From Gavia stellata (lineage: Eukaryota > Chordata > Aves > Gaviiformes > Gaviidae), in contig NC_082610.1 in NCBI RefSeq assembly GCF_030936135.1, forward strand, positions 20,842,428 through 20,906,427: a DNA stretch of 64,000 nt, given 5' to 3'. Position 1 is the stretch's first letter, and the number at the start of each line of letters is the position of its first letter. A program made the translations under genes and the position numbers. Under the pieces are notes generated by a model, which worked only from the letters and a program-made list of their open reading frames with translations, had not been told where the DNA came from and did no database searches. This document shows, piece by piece, positions 27,901 through 38,920 of this stretch.

Positions 27901-30900
27901 TTATCTCTCCAGCACTAGGCTCCCATTAATGGAATTACCAGGCAGGCTGCTGCAGACTTAACACTTGAGAGAGGCGGGCTGGGATGGCACCGCTCCAGCC
28001 CCGACCCGCAAAGCCTGCACTGTTCCTCCATCCTCCAACGAGCTGCCGCCCTGACGAGTCCGACCCTGTGATGAGAGCCAGGGAAACAAAAGAAACAAAC
28101 CCCCAACTGTCCAGGGCAATCAATATCTTTCTAGGAACACCCAGGCCTCTTGCCAGCTCTCTTCCAACCCCGATTTACCTCTCCTGCAGCACAGAGGGGG
28201 ATGGCACGCGCAGGAGCAACCCGGCGGAATGCCGAGCCGGGAAGCACAGCTGGTGCTCAAGCAGACACTTAGGGAGGCGAATCTGCACCGGTCCCGCTGC
28301 AAATACCTGATGCTGAGGGTGTCAAAGCAAACCCACAGCTAAGGAGAGCATCCATCCACCTCGAAAAATCACTGAGCAAGCACTCGAGTCTGAATAGTTA
28401 TTTCAGAAATACCCACTGCTGCACAAAATGGGGAGGCGTATCGTAGCAAACCAGCCAAGATTGCTAACCTCAGCACGGGAGATTATCTCGCACACGCTCG
28501 AAAAGCGCCTTCCATCACACAGCAGCTATGGCACTGCTACGCTGAGCGATTTGCAGCACGGCACAGACCAGCCCCTCAAACCACCCCTGCACTACCCAAT
28601 AAAACGGACACCTGGGAGGGCCACAAGCTGCCAAAAGCTAAAGGGGACGCAGCAAACAACCCTAGGGCAAAGCTCCGCCGACAGCACCGCGACTTCGGCA
28701 TCTTCGGGGGCTGTTCTTCGCACAGAGCAGCCGTAGGTTTCTTCGGGAGGGTTTGTGGTTTTTTTCCAGTCACCTGCAATGGGACTTCTCTGTCCTCGGC
28801 AGGGAGGGAGTGCAAGGAGAAAACGGAGCCTCACCAGCACTTCAATGATGTTTGCCCCAGGTGTGGAGAGCCAGGCACACAGCGCTGCCAAAGCGAGTAA
28901 AAGCTAGCAAGGGGAAAGCTTTTTTGCAGAGTATCGATGTGCCCTTGCAACAGCTTGAGCTGTGGGAGCTGAACTACTCTCTCCTGTAATTAAAATGCAG
29001 GAAAGGAAAGCAGAGGAATTACTCCAGCGTGACCGTGAAGGACTAACAGGCTTTGAGTATCCAAGTCGATCTTAACGCACGCCCTTCGATGCGATTTTAA
29101 TTCAAGGAAAATGAGGTTTTGTTGTGAGAAAAGATCCTGCACAACCCTGTTATTAAGCCACACAAGGAGCAAATGAGGGAGACCGCAGCGCGGGGCTGAC
29201 AAAACAAGGCTGAAGGCAGTCCTCTCTTCCCCCCTGCCTTTGCTCTGCCGGTTGCTCTCAGCAACGGAACGATTCAGGGCGGCAGACTGCCCCGTGACAG
29301 GAAAAAACACATGTAACACCCAGGCGGTGAAACCTCACCTCTGAGAGCATCTGTGCAAAACGCAGCCTGAACCGTTTCTTCCAGCTCCACAGAGTCAAGT
29401 CGACGTTTTGCAAAACTGAGCTGGTGAAAGGCTATGGCGTGCATCGAAGGCGAGGGCTGCCAGCAGGAGATACTCTTAAGCATCTCCCTATTTTCTGCAT
29501 ATCAGAAAAAAAAGCAAAAAAGAGAAGCCTACGGGTAAGATTACAGGGTGCTGCAGCTCAGGGTGGTGTAAGAGACAGGAGGACATCAGAAAAAGAAATG
29601 ACACACGTGCAACGGTCTTCAGCCTGGCGGCCAGGGGAAGAGCTTAGCTAAGAAAATGACTTTCTTTTTAAAATAATGATAAAGAATTATGAGTCAGGCT
29701 CCAAGATAAGAAATAGTACTGCTGGATGGGTGCGGCTGCCTGCTTGTTTGGCCACTTGCTGGGTTTTTTTGAAAAGATAAACATGTCTTTCAGAGCATGT
29801 TTGTTGGCCAGTCTTCCCTCTGCTGAAAGAAAAAAAAACAAACAAAAAAAAAGAAGGGAGCTCGCAACTGTGAAAACCATAAATGAAAGGCAGGACAAGT
29901 TTCTGAAGAGCTGAGATCATGCTTCACAGGCCCTTTAAAGTAAGATGCAACATATTGGTACGTTAAAAAGGACAAAAGAGGAATAAATTTAAAATTCCAA
30001 GTAGTTTTGATAAAATATCATTCAGAGAAACTATTAAGCAAACTCTGCAAGAGGCAGAGCCCGTTCACAGACCGGAACCTGTCCGGGAAAAGAAAGAAAT
30101 AATTTTTTTAATCTATTTTTCAATTGTAAAGCTGTTGATATATAGGAGTATTTCATCAGAAATTCACAGCCTGGAGGAGGCTAGCTCAGCAAAGGCACCC
30201 AGGAAAAAAAAGCAACTTGTACATCAGAGGAAGAACTAAGGCAAATCCCTTTGGAAGGGTGTAAAAGTGAGCAGAGAGTGGTTTTGAATCCAACAGAACA
30301 CCGGCTTGAACACAGCCGAGGTAGAAGTACAAAAGTCCTGGAGCAAAGCAAACAGCATAAAGCTTGACGGAGCAAAAGCCACAGCAGGTCCCGTCACTCT
30401 CTCCGACGTCCCCGCTGCTCAGTGAAATTGCAATAAGGTGGGGACAGGCATCACTGCCTGCAGCCCTGCCAGCTCAGCCCAGGGCTTCGCTGCTCTCCAA
30501 ACAGCAAGGTGTTAAGCAGCCACCTCCGAGGTATACAACAGAAGCGATTTTGTAATCATTTGGGTTTAGAAAGCATTTTGCCTTGGCCTTCACTGCTGTT
30601 CAGTTTTGCCTTTTCTTATTCAAGAACATCAGAGAAGAAAAGTGACCAAGCACAAGGCAAGCCCTTTCCTAGAATGACGGGTTTTTAACTAAACCCTGGG
30701 TATCGCCACTGCTGAACACAGCTTTAAATGAAAGCATCAAGCCCAGGAACAGCCTCCTCTTTCTCAGCACGGCGCTGGCAGAGAAAGGTCCCAACACTCT
30801 CACCCACCTTGCTACGCGCATCGTCCCCTTTTCCCGGCAAAAACGGGGTACCAAATGCCGGGTGGTCAATGCAGCTCCCCAGAAGGCTCCAGCATGTGCC

Positions 30901-31590
30901 CTCGTCTGCCACGTTGGCGTATGCCCAAAGATCCCTGCTCCAGACCCAGCATCTCCTTCCTCATCCAACGGGGAGATGTTGCCCTCACTCAACTTACAGT
31001 TGGAGCACAAGAGCAAACGGAACCATTTTTTGAGGGAAGATACCTCATGATTCACCATGGTGCCACATTTCATTTTTTCGGGTGGTGTTTTTAAAGGTGA
31101 TATCGCAAGGCAAGGGCGGGGGCACCAACCGCAAGCAGCACGGTCGCTAATTCAGGCACTTGAGCTGCTGCATCTCCAACTGCCCCTGCCACCGGCAGGG
31201 ACCAAACCCAGCTGCCCCACCAGCGTCGCCGGCTACGTCCCAGGCAGCAGGTATTTTGGGGGCTCCCCCGGTTGCCCACTGGGCACCCAAGCCATACCTG
31301 TGCCACCCGGCACGTCCCCAGAGAGCAGCAGGGCTGGGGAGGGCAGGTGAAGGCTCAGCACCCTGTCTGTCCCCCGCAAGGAGTGTGCCTGGCCGCCGGG
31401 AAGGCGAAGCCTCCCCTAACAGCAACCGAGGGGATCACGGGCAGCTCCTGCGCTGCTTCAGCCGGGGTGGGGGAAACAGTATTTTGTGTTTTTTGTTTTG
31501 TTCTGACCTCAATACAGCCCCACCTCGACTTGAAGGACCCCCCCAGTCCCCTGGCAGAGTTTCTGCCAGGTGCACAGCCCCATGCTCTGA
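24944..31590. other. Non-coding stretch
   Basis: No exon is recognised on either strand. The sequence is moderate in GC, with short A or T runs (for example near 27.36 and 27.74 kb). By inference it is intronic to the minus-strand transcript proposed to start near 33.2 kb. Confidence 0.45.
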
Positions 31591-32715
31591 CCCTCCACAC
31601 AGCCATCCCCTCCACGCACACAGCCCTTCACAGCCCCCCCCAAGCACAGAGCCCTCCACAGCCCCCCCTCAAGCACACAGCCCTTTACAGCCCCCCCCAA
31701 GCACAGAGCCCTTCACAGCCCCCCCCTCCACGCACAGAGCCCTCCACAGCCCCCCCTCAAGCACAGAGCCCTCCACAGCCCCCCCTCAAGCACACAGCCC
31801 TTTACAGCCCCCCCCAAGCACAGAGCCCTTCACAGCCCCCCCCTCAAGCACACAGCCCTCCACAGCCCCCCCCCAAGCACACAGCCCTCCACAGCCCCCC
31901 CTCAAGCACAGAGCCCTTCACAGCCCCCCCCCTCAAGCACAGAGCCCTTCACAGCCCCCCCCTCAAGCACAGAGCCCTCCACAGCCCCCCCCTCAAGCAC
32001 AGAGCCCTCCACAGCCCCCCCCAAGCACAGAGCCCTCCACAGCCCCCCCTCAAGCACAGAGCCCTTCACAGCCCCCCCCAAGCACAGAGCCCTCCACAGC
32101 CCCCCCCCAAGCACAGAGACCTCCACAGCCCCCCCTCAAGCACAGAGACCTCCACAGCCCCCCCTCAAGCACAGAGCCCTTCACAGCCCCCCCCTCAAGC
32201 ACAGAGCCCTCCACAGCCCCCCCTCAAGCACAGAGCCCTTCACAGCCCCCCCCCCAAGCACAGAGCCCTTCACAGCCCCCCCCCAAGCACAGAGACCTCC
32301 ACAGCCCCCCCTCAAGCACAGAGACCTCCACAGCCCCCCCTCAAGCACAGAGCCCTTCACAGCCCCCCCCTCAAGCACAGAGCCCTCCACAGCCCCCCCT
32401 CAAGCACAGAGCCCTTCACAGCCCCCCCCCCAAGCACAGAGCCCTTCACAGCCCCCCCCCCAAGCACAGAGCCCCTCCACAGCCCCCCCTCAAGCACAGA
32501 GCCTTCACAGCCCCCCCTCAAGCACAGAGCCCTTCACAGCCCCCCCCCCAAGCACAGAGCCCTCCACAGCCCCCCCTCAAGCACAGAGCCCTTCACAGCC
32601 CCCCCCCAAGCACAGAGCCCTCCACAGCCCCCCCCCAAGCACAGAGCCCTTCACAGCCCCCCTCAAGCACAGAGCCCTCCACAGCCCCCCCCCCCCCCAA
32701 GCGCACAGCCCTTAG
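31591..32715. repeat. C-rich minisatellite, unit about 28-31 bp, about 37 copies
   Basis: The unit has the form CACAGCCCCCCCTCAAGCA followed by CAGAGCCCTTC (or CCTC), with C runs of 6 to 11. Neighbouring units differ in run length and in TTC/TCC and GAG/CAG variants. Open frames of over 600 codons rich in Pro, Gln and Ser run through it in two plus-strand frames, because stop codons are absent from the unit. The minus strand is G-rich and could form G-quadruplexes. It directly borders the CpG island at 32.7-33.35 kb. Confidence 0.95.
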
Positions 32716-32914
32716 CAGTCCTTCACCCCCCCAAAACGCTCTCCCGTGCCCCCCAGGCACCCCCTCGCAGGCTCCCCCAGGCCCCCACCCGCGCAGCCCT
32801 CGGGACAACCCCCCCTCACCTCCTGCCTTCCCGGCCGGGGGTGCCCCAGACCCACGGCTCTGCAAACCCCCAGGCGCTCCCGGGCAGACAGACCTTTGCA
32901 ACCCCCCCCCCGCC

Positions 32915-33006
32915 CGGTGCCCGCGGGCACACCGCTCCCCTCACACCGACCCCCCCGCCCCGGTGCCCGCGGGCACACCGCTCCCCTCACACCGACCCCC
33001 CCCCCC
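32915..33006. repeat. Two 46-bp tandem units, each with a 14-bp perfect palindrome
   Basis: A unit starting CGGTGCCCGCGGGCACACCG begins at 32915 and again at 32961. Each copy contains GTGCCCGCGGGCAC, which is its own reverse complement, followed by CTCCCCTCACACCGACCCC. It sits inside the CpG island. Confidence 0.88.
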
Positions 33007-33175
33007 CCCGCCGACAGCCCCCTGCACCCCCCGGTGCCCCAGACACACGCCCTTTGCAACCCTCCCCCCCCTCCCGGTGCTTCCCCACGCCGCCCCGTCC
33101 CCGAGCGGACCCCGCCGCGCACCTCAAACCTTCTCCCGTCCCGTCCCCCCGCCTCGCGTCCCCTCCGGTCCTCAC

Positions 33176-33260
33176 CGCGGACGGGCGCGAGCTCCCGGCC
33201 CCGCCGCGCACCCTCCGCCGCCGAGCCCCAGCCCGCGCGGCCCCGCGCAGGCGCAGTGGG
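33176..33260 (-). other. Probable non-coding first exon of a minus-strand gene
   Basis: Read on the minus strand, the stretch downstream of the NRF1-like site ends at CCGTCCGCG and is followed by GTGAGGACC, a good match to a 5' splice site (exon end at 33176). No ATG occurs in the exon, so it would be 5' untranslated sequence. The transcription start is not resolved; 33260 is an approximation. The gene's identity is unknown because its coding exons would lie to the left, possibly outside the window. Confidence 0.4.
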
Positions 33261-33301
33261 AGCCCCGAGCGGGGACGTGGAAGTACCGGCGCCGCACGGC
33301 G

Positions 33302-33311
33302 TCTCGCGAGA
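33302..33311. promoter_or_regulatory. TCTCGCGAGA core-promoter palindrome
   Basis: An exact ten-base match to the element found in many vertebrate TATA-less CpG-island promoters. It is palindromic and so can serve both directions. It lies between the proposed minus-strand first exon and the tRNA gene. Confidence 0.7.
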
Positions 33312-33350
33312 AGAGAATAGAACCGCGCCGGCCGCGGTTTGTGGCAGGGC

Positions 33351-33423
33351 GGGGAATTAGCTCAAATGGTAGAGCGCTCGCTTAGCATGCGAGAGGTAGC
33401 GGGATCGATGCCCGCATTCTCCA
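33351..33423 (+). tRNA. tRNA-Ala (anticodon AGC)
   Basis: The 73-base gene folds into a full cloverleaf. The acceptor GGGGAAT pairs with ATTCTCC (one G-U), with discriminator A at 33423. The anticodon stem CTCGC/GCGAG encloses loop TTAGCAT, with the AGC anticodon at 33384-33386. The T stem GCGGG/CCCGC carries the loop ATCGATG, whose first base is A rather than T; this is the usual form in vertebrate tRNA-Ala(AGC). AGC is modified to IGC and decodes GCU, GCC and GCA alanine codons. The internal A and B boxes are intact, a Pol III terminator follows 3 bases later, and there is no intron, so the gene should be functional. Confidence 0.97.
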
Positions 33424-33426
33424 GGA

Positions 33427-33432
33427 TTTTTT
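33427..33432 (+). terminator. Pol III terminator (T6)
   Basis: Six T residues start four bases after the tRNA discriminator base, the normal position for RNA polymerase III termination. Confidence 0.85.
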
Positions 33433-35384
33433 CCCTTCATCACCTGGGCTGCCAGGCTGCAGGGCGCTGCTTTTATTTACCCCATCCACCAATGTCTTTT
33501 GCTTTTTCCTTAAAAATTCCTTAAGTTCTTCTTTGCTTCCTTAAAATTCCGAAAGATACATTTGCTTAACCTGTGGTTAAGGCAAGCAGAGCGCCGGCCG
33601 CTGTACGCGCAGCACTGCGAGACGGCCCTTATGCTTTTTCATTTAATATCGGGCAAGGCCCGCAATGGGGAGCAGCACCCACTCCCACCGGTGCATCCCT
33701 CGGCAGCTCCGGCCCCAGCCCTCACCCGCTCATCCCATCCGGGAGCCCGAGAGCCCCAGAGGTCCCCTCTCCCGGGAGCCTCCGATAGAGCCGAACCACT
33801 CATTTGCCTTCGGTAAATTGGAGAAGGAATCAAAATACCTCAAGAAGGCATTGGTGTACGGTGGTGTTCAAAAAACGCGTGGATGTGGCACTGTGGGACA
33901 TGGTTGAGTGGGCATGGTGGGGTTGGGTTGATGGTTGGACTTGATGATCTTAACAGGTCTTTTCCAACCGTAGTGATTCTGTGATTTAGTCAAAAAACTG
34001 GCAAGATTTCACACCAGTGAATCTATCCAGGTGCAAGGTTCAGGCAAATATTCAAATTCTTCTCATTCTGCTATTATTCTACTGCAACAAGCCACACGGA
34101 ATAATCAAATGCGGATTTAAAAAACTAAAGGTGTATCATGAAAAAAACCCAACCCCATAGGAATACACTCAGTTGGCTTCTCCATCCCAACCACAAGCTG
34201 AACTGGAAACCAAAGGTGGAAAACGACTCCGCGCACTTTCTCCGGTTACACACGTGAGGAAATGATCTTCCGGATGAATTTTGATGGCAAAGAGTGGAAT
34301 TCAGCTTTCAAGCTGCTGACGGTCCCCAGCCTACACCTGAGCAAACCGCAAAACATCCCATGCCCAGACCTTCGCAGTGGGCCTGGGGTAGGGGCACCCC
34401 CGGGCAGAGCACAGGCCCGAGCTGGGGGTACTTGATGAGGGAAGAGATCCGGCTCGGAGCCCACGCTCTTAAATCCCGGGGGGCTTCCCGCCACGTTCAT
34501 CAGATCCCCAAGCAGGGGACCTGGGGCACGGTGGAAAACATCAGTGGGTACCTTCCAGACTGACCAAATTCTTCTGCAATGTCCTTCCATTAACCCCATC
34601 TTCAGAAAGAGTAAGAAGCCTTAATATTACTGGGTCTCCTTTTAAAGAGAATAAACCTGGGGAAACTCTTTTTGTCTGAATAAATCTCACGTGCAGAGAT
34701 TTTTGCAGAGCAGCACTACTTAGCTATGGTCTTTTTACGCATCTATAGCCATGCCCAAGTCCTGTCTATTTTACTCTTTAACTCCTGCGGGTCTTTGAAA
34801 GTTCTTTTAACCCCACTGTCCCCTTCTTTACAGGCAGCACGGATGTTTAAATAAGACAATTCCCAGTTAATTCCCAATAGCCCAAAGAAGAACTGTATCG
34901 AAGAGAGGATGCAGTGGCTTTTCAAAGTGATTATTTGGCAGAAATACCCATGAATTCTCATGGGTGGTCTCATGGAGACTAGAGAGAGATGTCTCCACCG
35001 GCGGCAGACATCTACTAGTCCTTTCCAGAAAATGGCAACGGTAACATGCAAACTGAAGTCTGAAAACCAGATGAGTTACAGTTGCTGGGGTTTCTTTAGC
35101 TGGAAGATTTCATTCTTGCCTTTAAAGCTTTTAGGCTTCTGAGTCCCAGACAAACTCATGAAAAAACCAGCTGTCGCCACAAACGGTCTTCAAAGCTTCG
35201 ACAAACGATTCGAGTCTTCCCATGCAGCAGGATTTAACAGGAACGTGAAATCCGTCGCAGTCTCCTATTTCATCAGCTGCTACGCAGCCGGCACGAAGAG
35301 ACTCTCTTGTGAAATACATTTGTGTCGGTGGTCCGGCCCTCTCATTTTCCCCTCTAGCTTTGGCCTCATCTCAGCCCTCAACCA
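33433..35384. other. Non-coding stretch with a CR1 tail
   Basis: No exon is recognised. It contains the CR1 tail at 33.86-33.99 kb and a small inverted repeat (ACCCATGA / TCATGGGT) near 34.95 kb. Confidence 0.45.
33861..33987 (+). mobile_element. CR1 LINE 3' tail, plus orientation
   Basis: Only the last 127 bases of a CR1 element remain: the end of the second open frame (V-VALRDMV-like codons), the short 3' untranslated region with GGACTTGATGATCTTAACAG, and a GATTCTGTGATTT tail. It is severely 5'-truncated. Confidence 0.9.
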
Positions 35385-35584
35385 NNNNNNNNNNNNNNNN
35401 NNNNNNNNNNNNNNNNNNNNNNNNNNNNNNNNNNNNNNNNNNNNNNNNNNNNNNNNNNNNNNNNNNNNNNNNNNNNNNNNNNNNNNNNNNNNNNNNNNNN
35501 NNNNNNNNNNNNNNNNNNNNNNNNNNNNNNNNNNNNNNNNNNNNNNNNNNNNNNNNNNNNNNNNNNNNNNNNNNNNNNNNNNNN
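35385..35584. other. Assembly gap (200 N)
   Basis: Two hundred consecutive N bases. The round length suggests a placeholder for a gap of unknown size. Open frames drawn across it are meaningless. Confidence 0.99.
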
Positions 35585-38155
35585 TTGGTAACGGAGCAGG
35601 AACCCAGAGCAGCGAGCCGGTGGCCGGAAAGAAACGCCGCCTTTGCTGTCATGCTGAATGACGGGCATCTGATTTCAAATTACCTGGTGGACCGGGGGAT
35701 GATGCCACCTCTCGCCAACGTTCACTTACTTCCTAACACCAGTGGTCTTCCTCTGAGAGCATCACGCTAAGCAAGAAGGGCAGAGACATCCTTCACCGGC
35801 CGCAGCACCCCACCCGGCCGCCTGCCAGGGAGCATCCCGGCAAGCACCGAAGCCAGAAGCTCGTGCCATCCCCAAGCTGGTGGCTGGGGTTCAGCGGGTT
35901 CCAGGTCAGACCCAGGGGCACAAGGACTGTTCTAGCAAGCCCTCTGTGTGGATGACCCTGTCTTTTCCGGGAGGAATGGGGAAGAGGTGCACCCTCCGGC
36001 ATCCAGCTCTCTTCTGGGCTCTAAGGAAGGTGGGATTTAGCTCTTTGAGCTCTTCTGGTGGTCGGTGCCCATCTTCTCCAGAAGAAGGATAATAAAGGCA
36101 ACTGGGGGGAAAAACCTCTAGAGCTGCCCCGGGGGGTGCGGCAAAGGCTGTGCTTCCCAGCCTGCGCCGCCGTCTCCTCTGCCGGCTGTCAGCAGCCGTG
36201 GGAGGGAAAAACGGAGCTGGCCTTCTGCCTCCGGTTCATTCGCAATCTATTGAAACATTAATTCATCTCCACGCCGTTGAGGGTGGGGGAAGAAAGCGGG
36301 TTACTTCAACCTGCAATTAGCGTGCGATGCAGCTTGAGCGATGGGGGTGTAATCCTCGGGGAGGGGAAGAGCCAGCGGGAGTTTGGGAGGAGGAGGTATA
36401 GGAGCGGGGGTCCTGCTCGCTGCCGAGAGGCGATTTTAGGGAGGCACGACCAGGGCTGTTCCCGGGGGACCCTTCCAGGCTGTGTGAGCATCCAGCACGT
36501 GCCGGAGCAGGGGGCTGCCCACGGCGCAGCGCCTGCGGCGGGGTTAACCCCCGGGTGAGGTGGCAGGGAGGAAGCGCCATGCTCAGCATCATTCCCCATC
36601 CAGGCGGGACAGGGCTTGCCTGAGGAATGGAGAAACTATTTGCAAACTCCGGTATCCCTATCCACACTTTAACGCTGAGGTGGCCTCATTTTCGGATGGA
36701 TCCTTCAATGGCAGCTACTCCCTTGCTCTGGGCTAAACCCTGACGAGCGGCTACGTGATCAGGGGTACGAAGTTAAAGCTGCCTCTGGCATCGTCGGGTT
36801 TTGTAGGATGGTTACGTCGTCACTAAGCCCGGTACGATCGTGTACAGAGTACGGCTCCGCGAGCCCCTGAAGAGCCGCCCGGGGAGGAAAAAAGCCATCA
36901 CAACCCAAAACTGCCTTCCTCCCTCTAGCAGGCACCATGTGTACAACAGCAGAGGTTGCGTAGTAACGGCAGCAGGAAGGCGTCAGCTCTGCCCTCCTCG
37001 CTCCCCGCACAGCGCCGAGAAGAGCGAGGTACGTATCAGCAGCAAAACCGGGCTCTTAAACTCCCTAAACTTTCCCTTCTGCTCTACCGGGGAGGAGCAC
37101 GTAACGATTTTAAAGCCGTACATCGCAGAGGCTGCTTTGTAGGAACGGCTGGTTGTGCTTGATGGAACTGTTGCGTGAGCCAGGGGGGACGGGGGGTTTG
37201 TAGGAAGAAGAAACTGGGGGAGAAGCTAAGATTTTGGGGGGATGAAGGGAAGCGACTCAGTATGTCGCCTAGACAGCCCTCGCCACTTCAAAACCTGTCT
37301 TTGCTTTGTCTTGTGAAAGTCTGAATGAGCTTTTACTGGGGCTAAAAGTACTGGGAAACAATAGGGAGATGGGGAGTAGCCGGCAGCCGGAGGAGGAAGC
37401 GAGCCGAGCGATGACGAATGCCTTCCAGCCGCGGCCGGGCGCTGGCACCCTCGCTCCCGCCGCGGGACGGATGTGCGGGCAAGCTGCCGGTCGCTGGGGT
37501 CGGGTGGGTGCAGCGGCACGGGGGAAGCCCGGGGAGGGCGACGGTCATTGCAGCAGCCAAACTCCGACGGGCCCATCCTCATTGCTCCCTCGGCTTCGTT
37601 TCAAACAGCTTAGAGGAGAGGCCTTTGTGCCGGCGAGGTGCAGCTCGTCTGCTCGTCAACGTGTTGCGCTAATGAGGGAGACAGAATATGAGAGAAGGTG
37701 CGTCACGGATAGGGGTGGTGAAAGGGATGGAGAGGGGGGACACCCCAGGCCCTCCAAGCCGGCCCCCGTACGCAGCCCTCTGGCAAGCTGGAAGTCAGGG
37801 AGACCACTGAGGAACGGGTATTTTTGTCGTCGTTCCCAGTTCAAACAGTTCCCAGTTCCGACCTCCCCGGCGCAGTACAAAGCGGGGGTCCTGTCTCCCC
37901 GGGCCGAGCCCCCTGCCGTGTTTTCTCTCCCGTGGGTCACCTGCATGCATCCCCATCGCGCTCCGGGTCCCAGCACGGGGCAGGGGTTGCCCTCCCAGCC
38001 TGGGTGGGACACCTTCCCATTTACCGTTCGATCCTCCCACCCCTCGCGCAGCCCCTCGCTACGGGGATTTCCCCCTCTCCCTTCTTGTTTCCCGTGTATC
38101 CCAGTGCTCCCGCTCTGCGGGGAGAGAGGGGTGGACGGGAAAAAGGGGCAACGGG
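35585..38155. other. GC-rich stretch before the RNH1 promoter, no assigned gene
   Basis: GC rises and CpG becomes frequent around 37.38-37.57 kb (CCGCGGCCGGGCGCTGGC and similar), which could be a shore of the CpG island or an alternative upstream promoter. I see no exon with recognisable coding content. Confidence 0.4.
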
Positions 38156-38913
38156 GTGGGGGGGGGAAGGAAAAGGGAGAGAAAAGAGGAGGAAAAGAGG
38201 GAAGTGGGGGAGAAGATGAAAAAGAGGGAAGGAATAGGGAAAGAGGAGGGTGGAAAAGGAACAAAAGAGGGAAGGGGGAAAGAAGGGAGAAGGAGGAAAG
38301 GGAGAGAAAAGGGAAGTGGGGAGAGCACAGGAAAAAGAGGGAAAGAAGGGAGAAAGAGGGGAGGAAGGCAAGAAAAAGAGAGGAGAAGGGAGAAAAGAAA
38401 GGAGGAAAAAGAGGGAAGCAGGGAGAGCCCAGGAAACAGAGACGAAAGGGGAAGGAGAAAAGGGGAAAAGAGAGGAAAAAGAGGGAAGTGAGGTTAACAC
38501 AAGGAAAAAGAGGGAAGGAAGAGGATATGGAGGAAACAGATGAAGAAGAGGGGAGGGGGAAAGAAGGGAGGAAAAAGAGAGGGAAAAGAGAGGAAAAGGG
38601 AAAAGAAGGAAGGAAAAAGAGAGGGAAAAGAGAGGAAAGGGGTAAAGAAGGGAGGAAAAAGAGAAAAGGGAGGAAAGGAGAAAAGAAGGGAGGAAAAAGG
38701 TGGGGGGAGAAGGAAGCAGGGAGAAGTCAAGGAAAAAAGGAAGAAAGGGAAGGGTAAGAATGGGGAAAGAGAGGGGAAAGGGGGAGAAGTGGCAGAGAGG
38801 GCAGGAGAAAAGGGAGGGAGAGGGCAGAGGGAGGGAAAAGCGGAAGAAGACGGGAGCGAAAGAAGAAAAGGGGGAAGAAAGGGAAAAAAGGGGGAGGAAG
38901 AGGGAAGAAGGGG
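38156..38913 (+). repeat. Long polypurine tract (about 760 bases of G and A)
   Basis: Almost every base on the plus strand is G or A, in degenerate units such as GGAAAAAGAGGGAAAAGAG; pyrimidines are rare. Such mirror-rich purine tracts can form intramolecular triplexes. They also create long Lys/Glu/Gly/Arg open frames on the plus strand and Phe/Leu/Pro/Ser frames on the minus strand that are not genes. Confidence 0.93.
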
Positions 38914-38920
38914 CAGATCG

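Larger units (their letters stand above)
32716..33350. promoter_or_regulatory. CpG-island promoter region, probably bidirectional
   Basis: GC content is very high with many CpG dinucleotides, in contrast to the preceding 30 kb. An NRF1-like site GCGCAGGCGCAG lies at 33245-33256. The palindromic TCTCGCGAGA element, known from TATA-less and often bidirectional housekeeping promoters, lies at 33302-33311. On the minus strand a strong donor follows at 33175. I infer a housekeeping-type promoter firing mainly leftward. The tRNA gene starts 39 bases to the right of the TCTCGCGAGA element. Confidence 0.65.

Noticed and set aside
31160-33385. Open frames of 741 and 682 codons rich in Pro, Gln and Ser (plus strand)
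   Set aside because: They are translations of the 28-31 bp minisatellite. Two overlapping frames stay open because the unit lacks stops, and there is no splice or start context or non-repeat domain.
33427-33432. CRISPR, insertion sequences, operons or other prokaryotic systems anywhere in the window
   Set aside because: The window is plainly vertebrate. Tandem arrays here are head-to-tail minisatellites without spacers, and no bacterial gene is present.
35158-35770. Frames of 167 and 153 codons across the gap
   Set aside because: They run through 200 N bases and have no evidential value.
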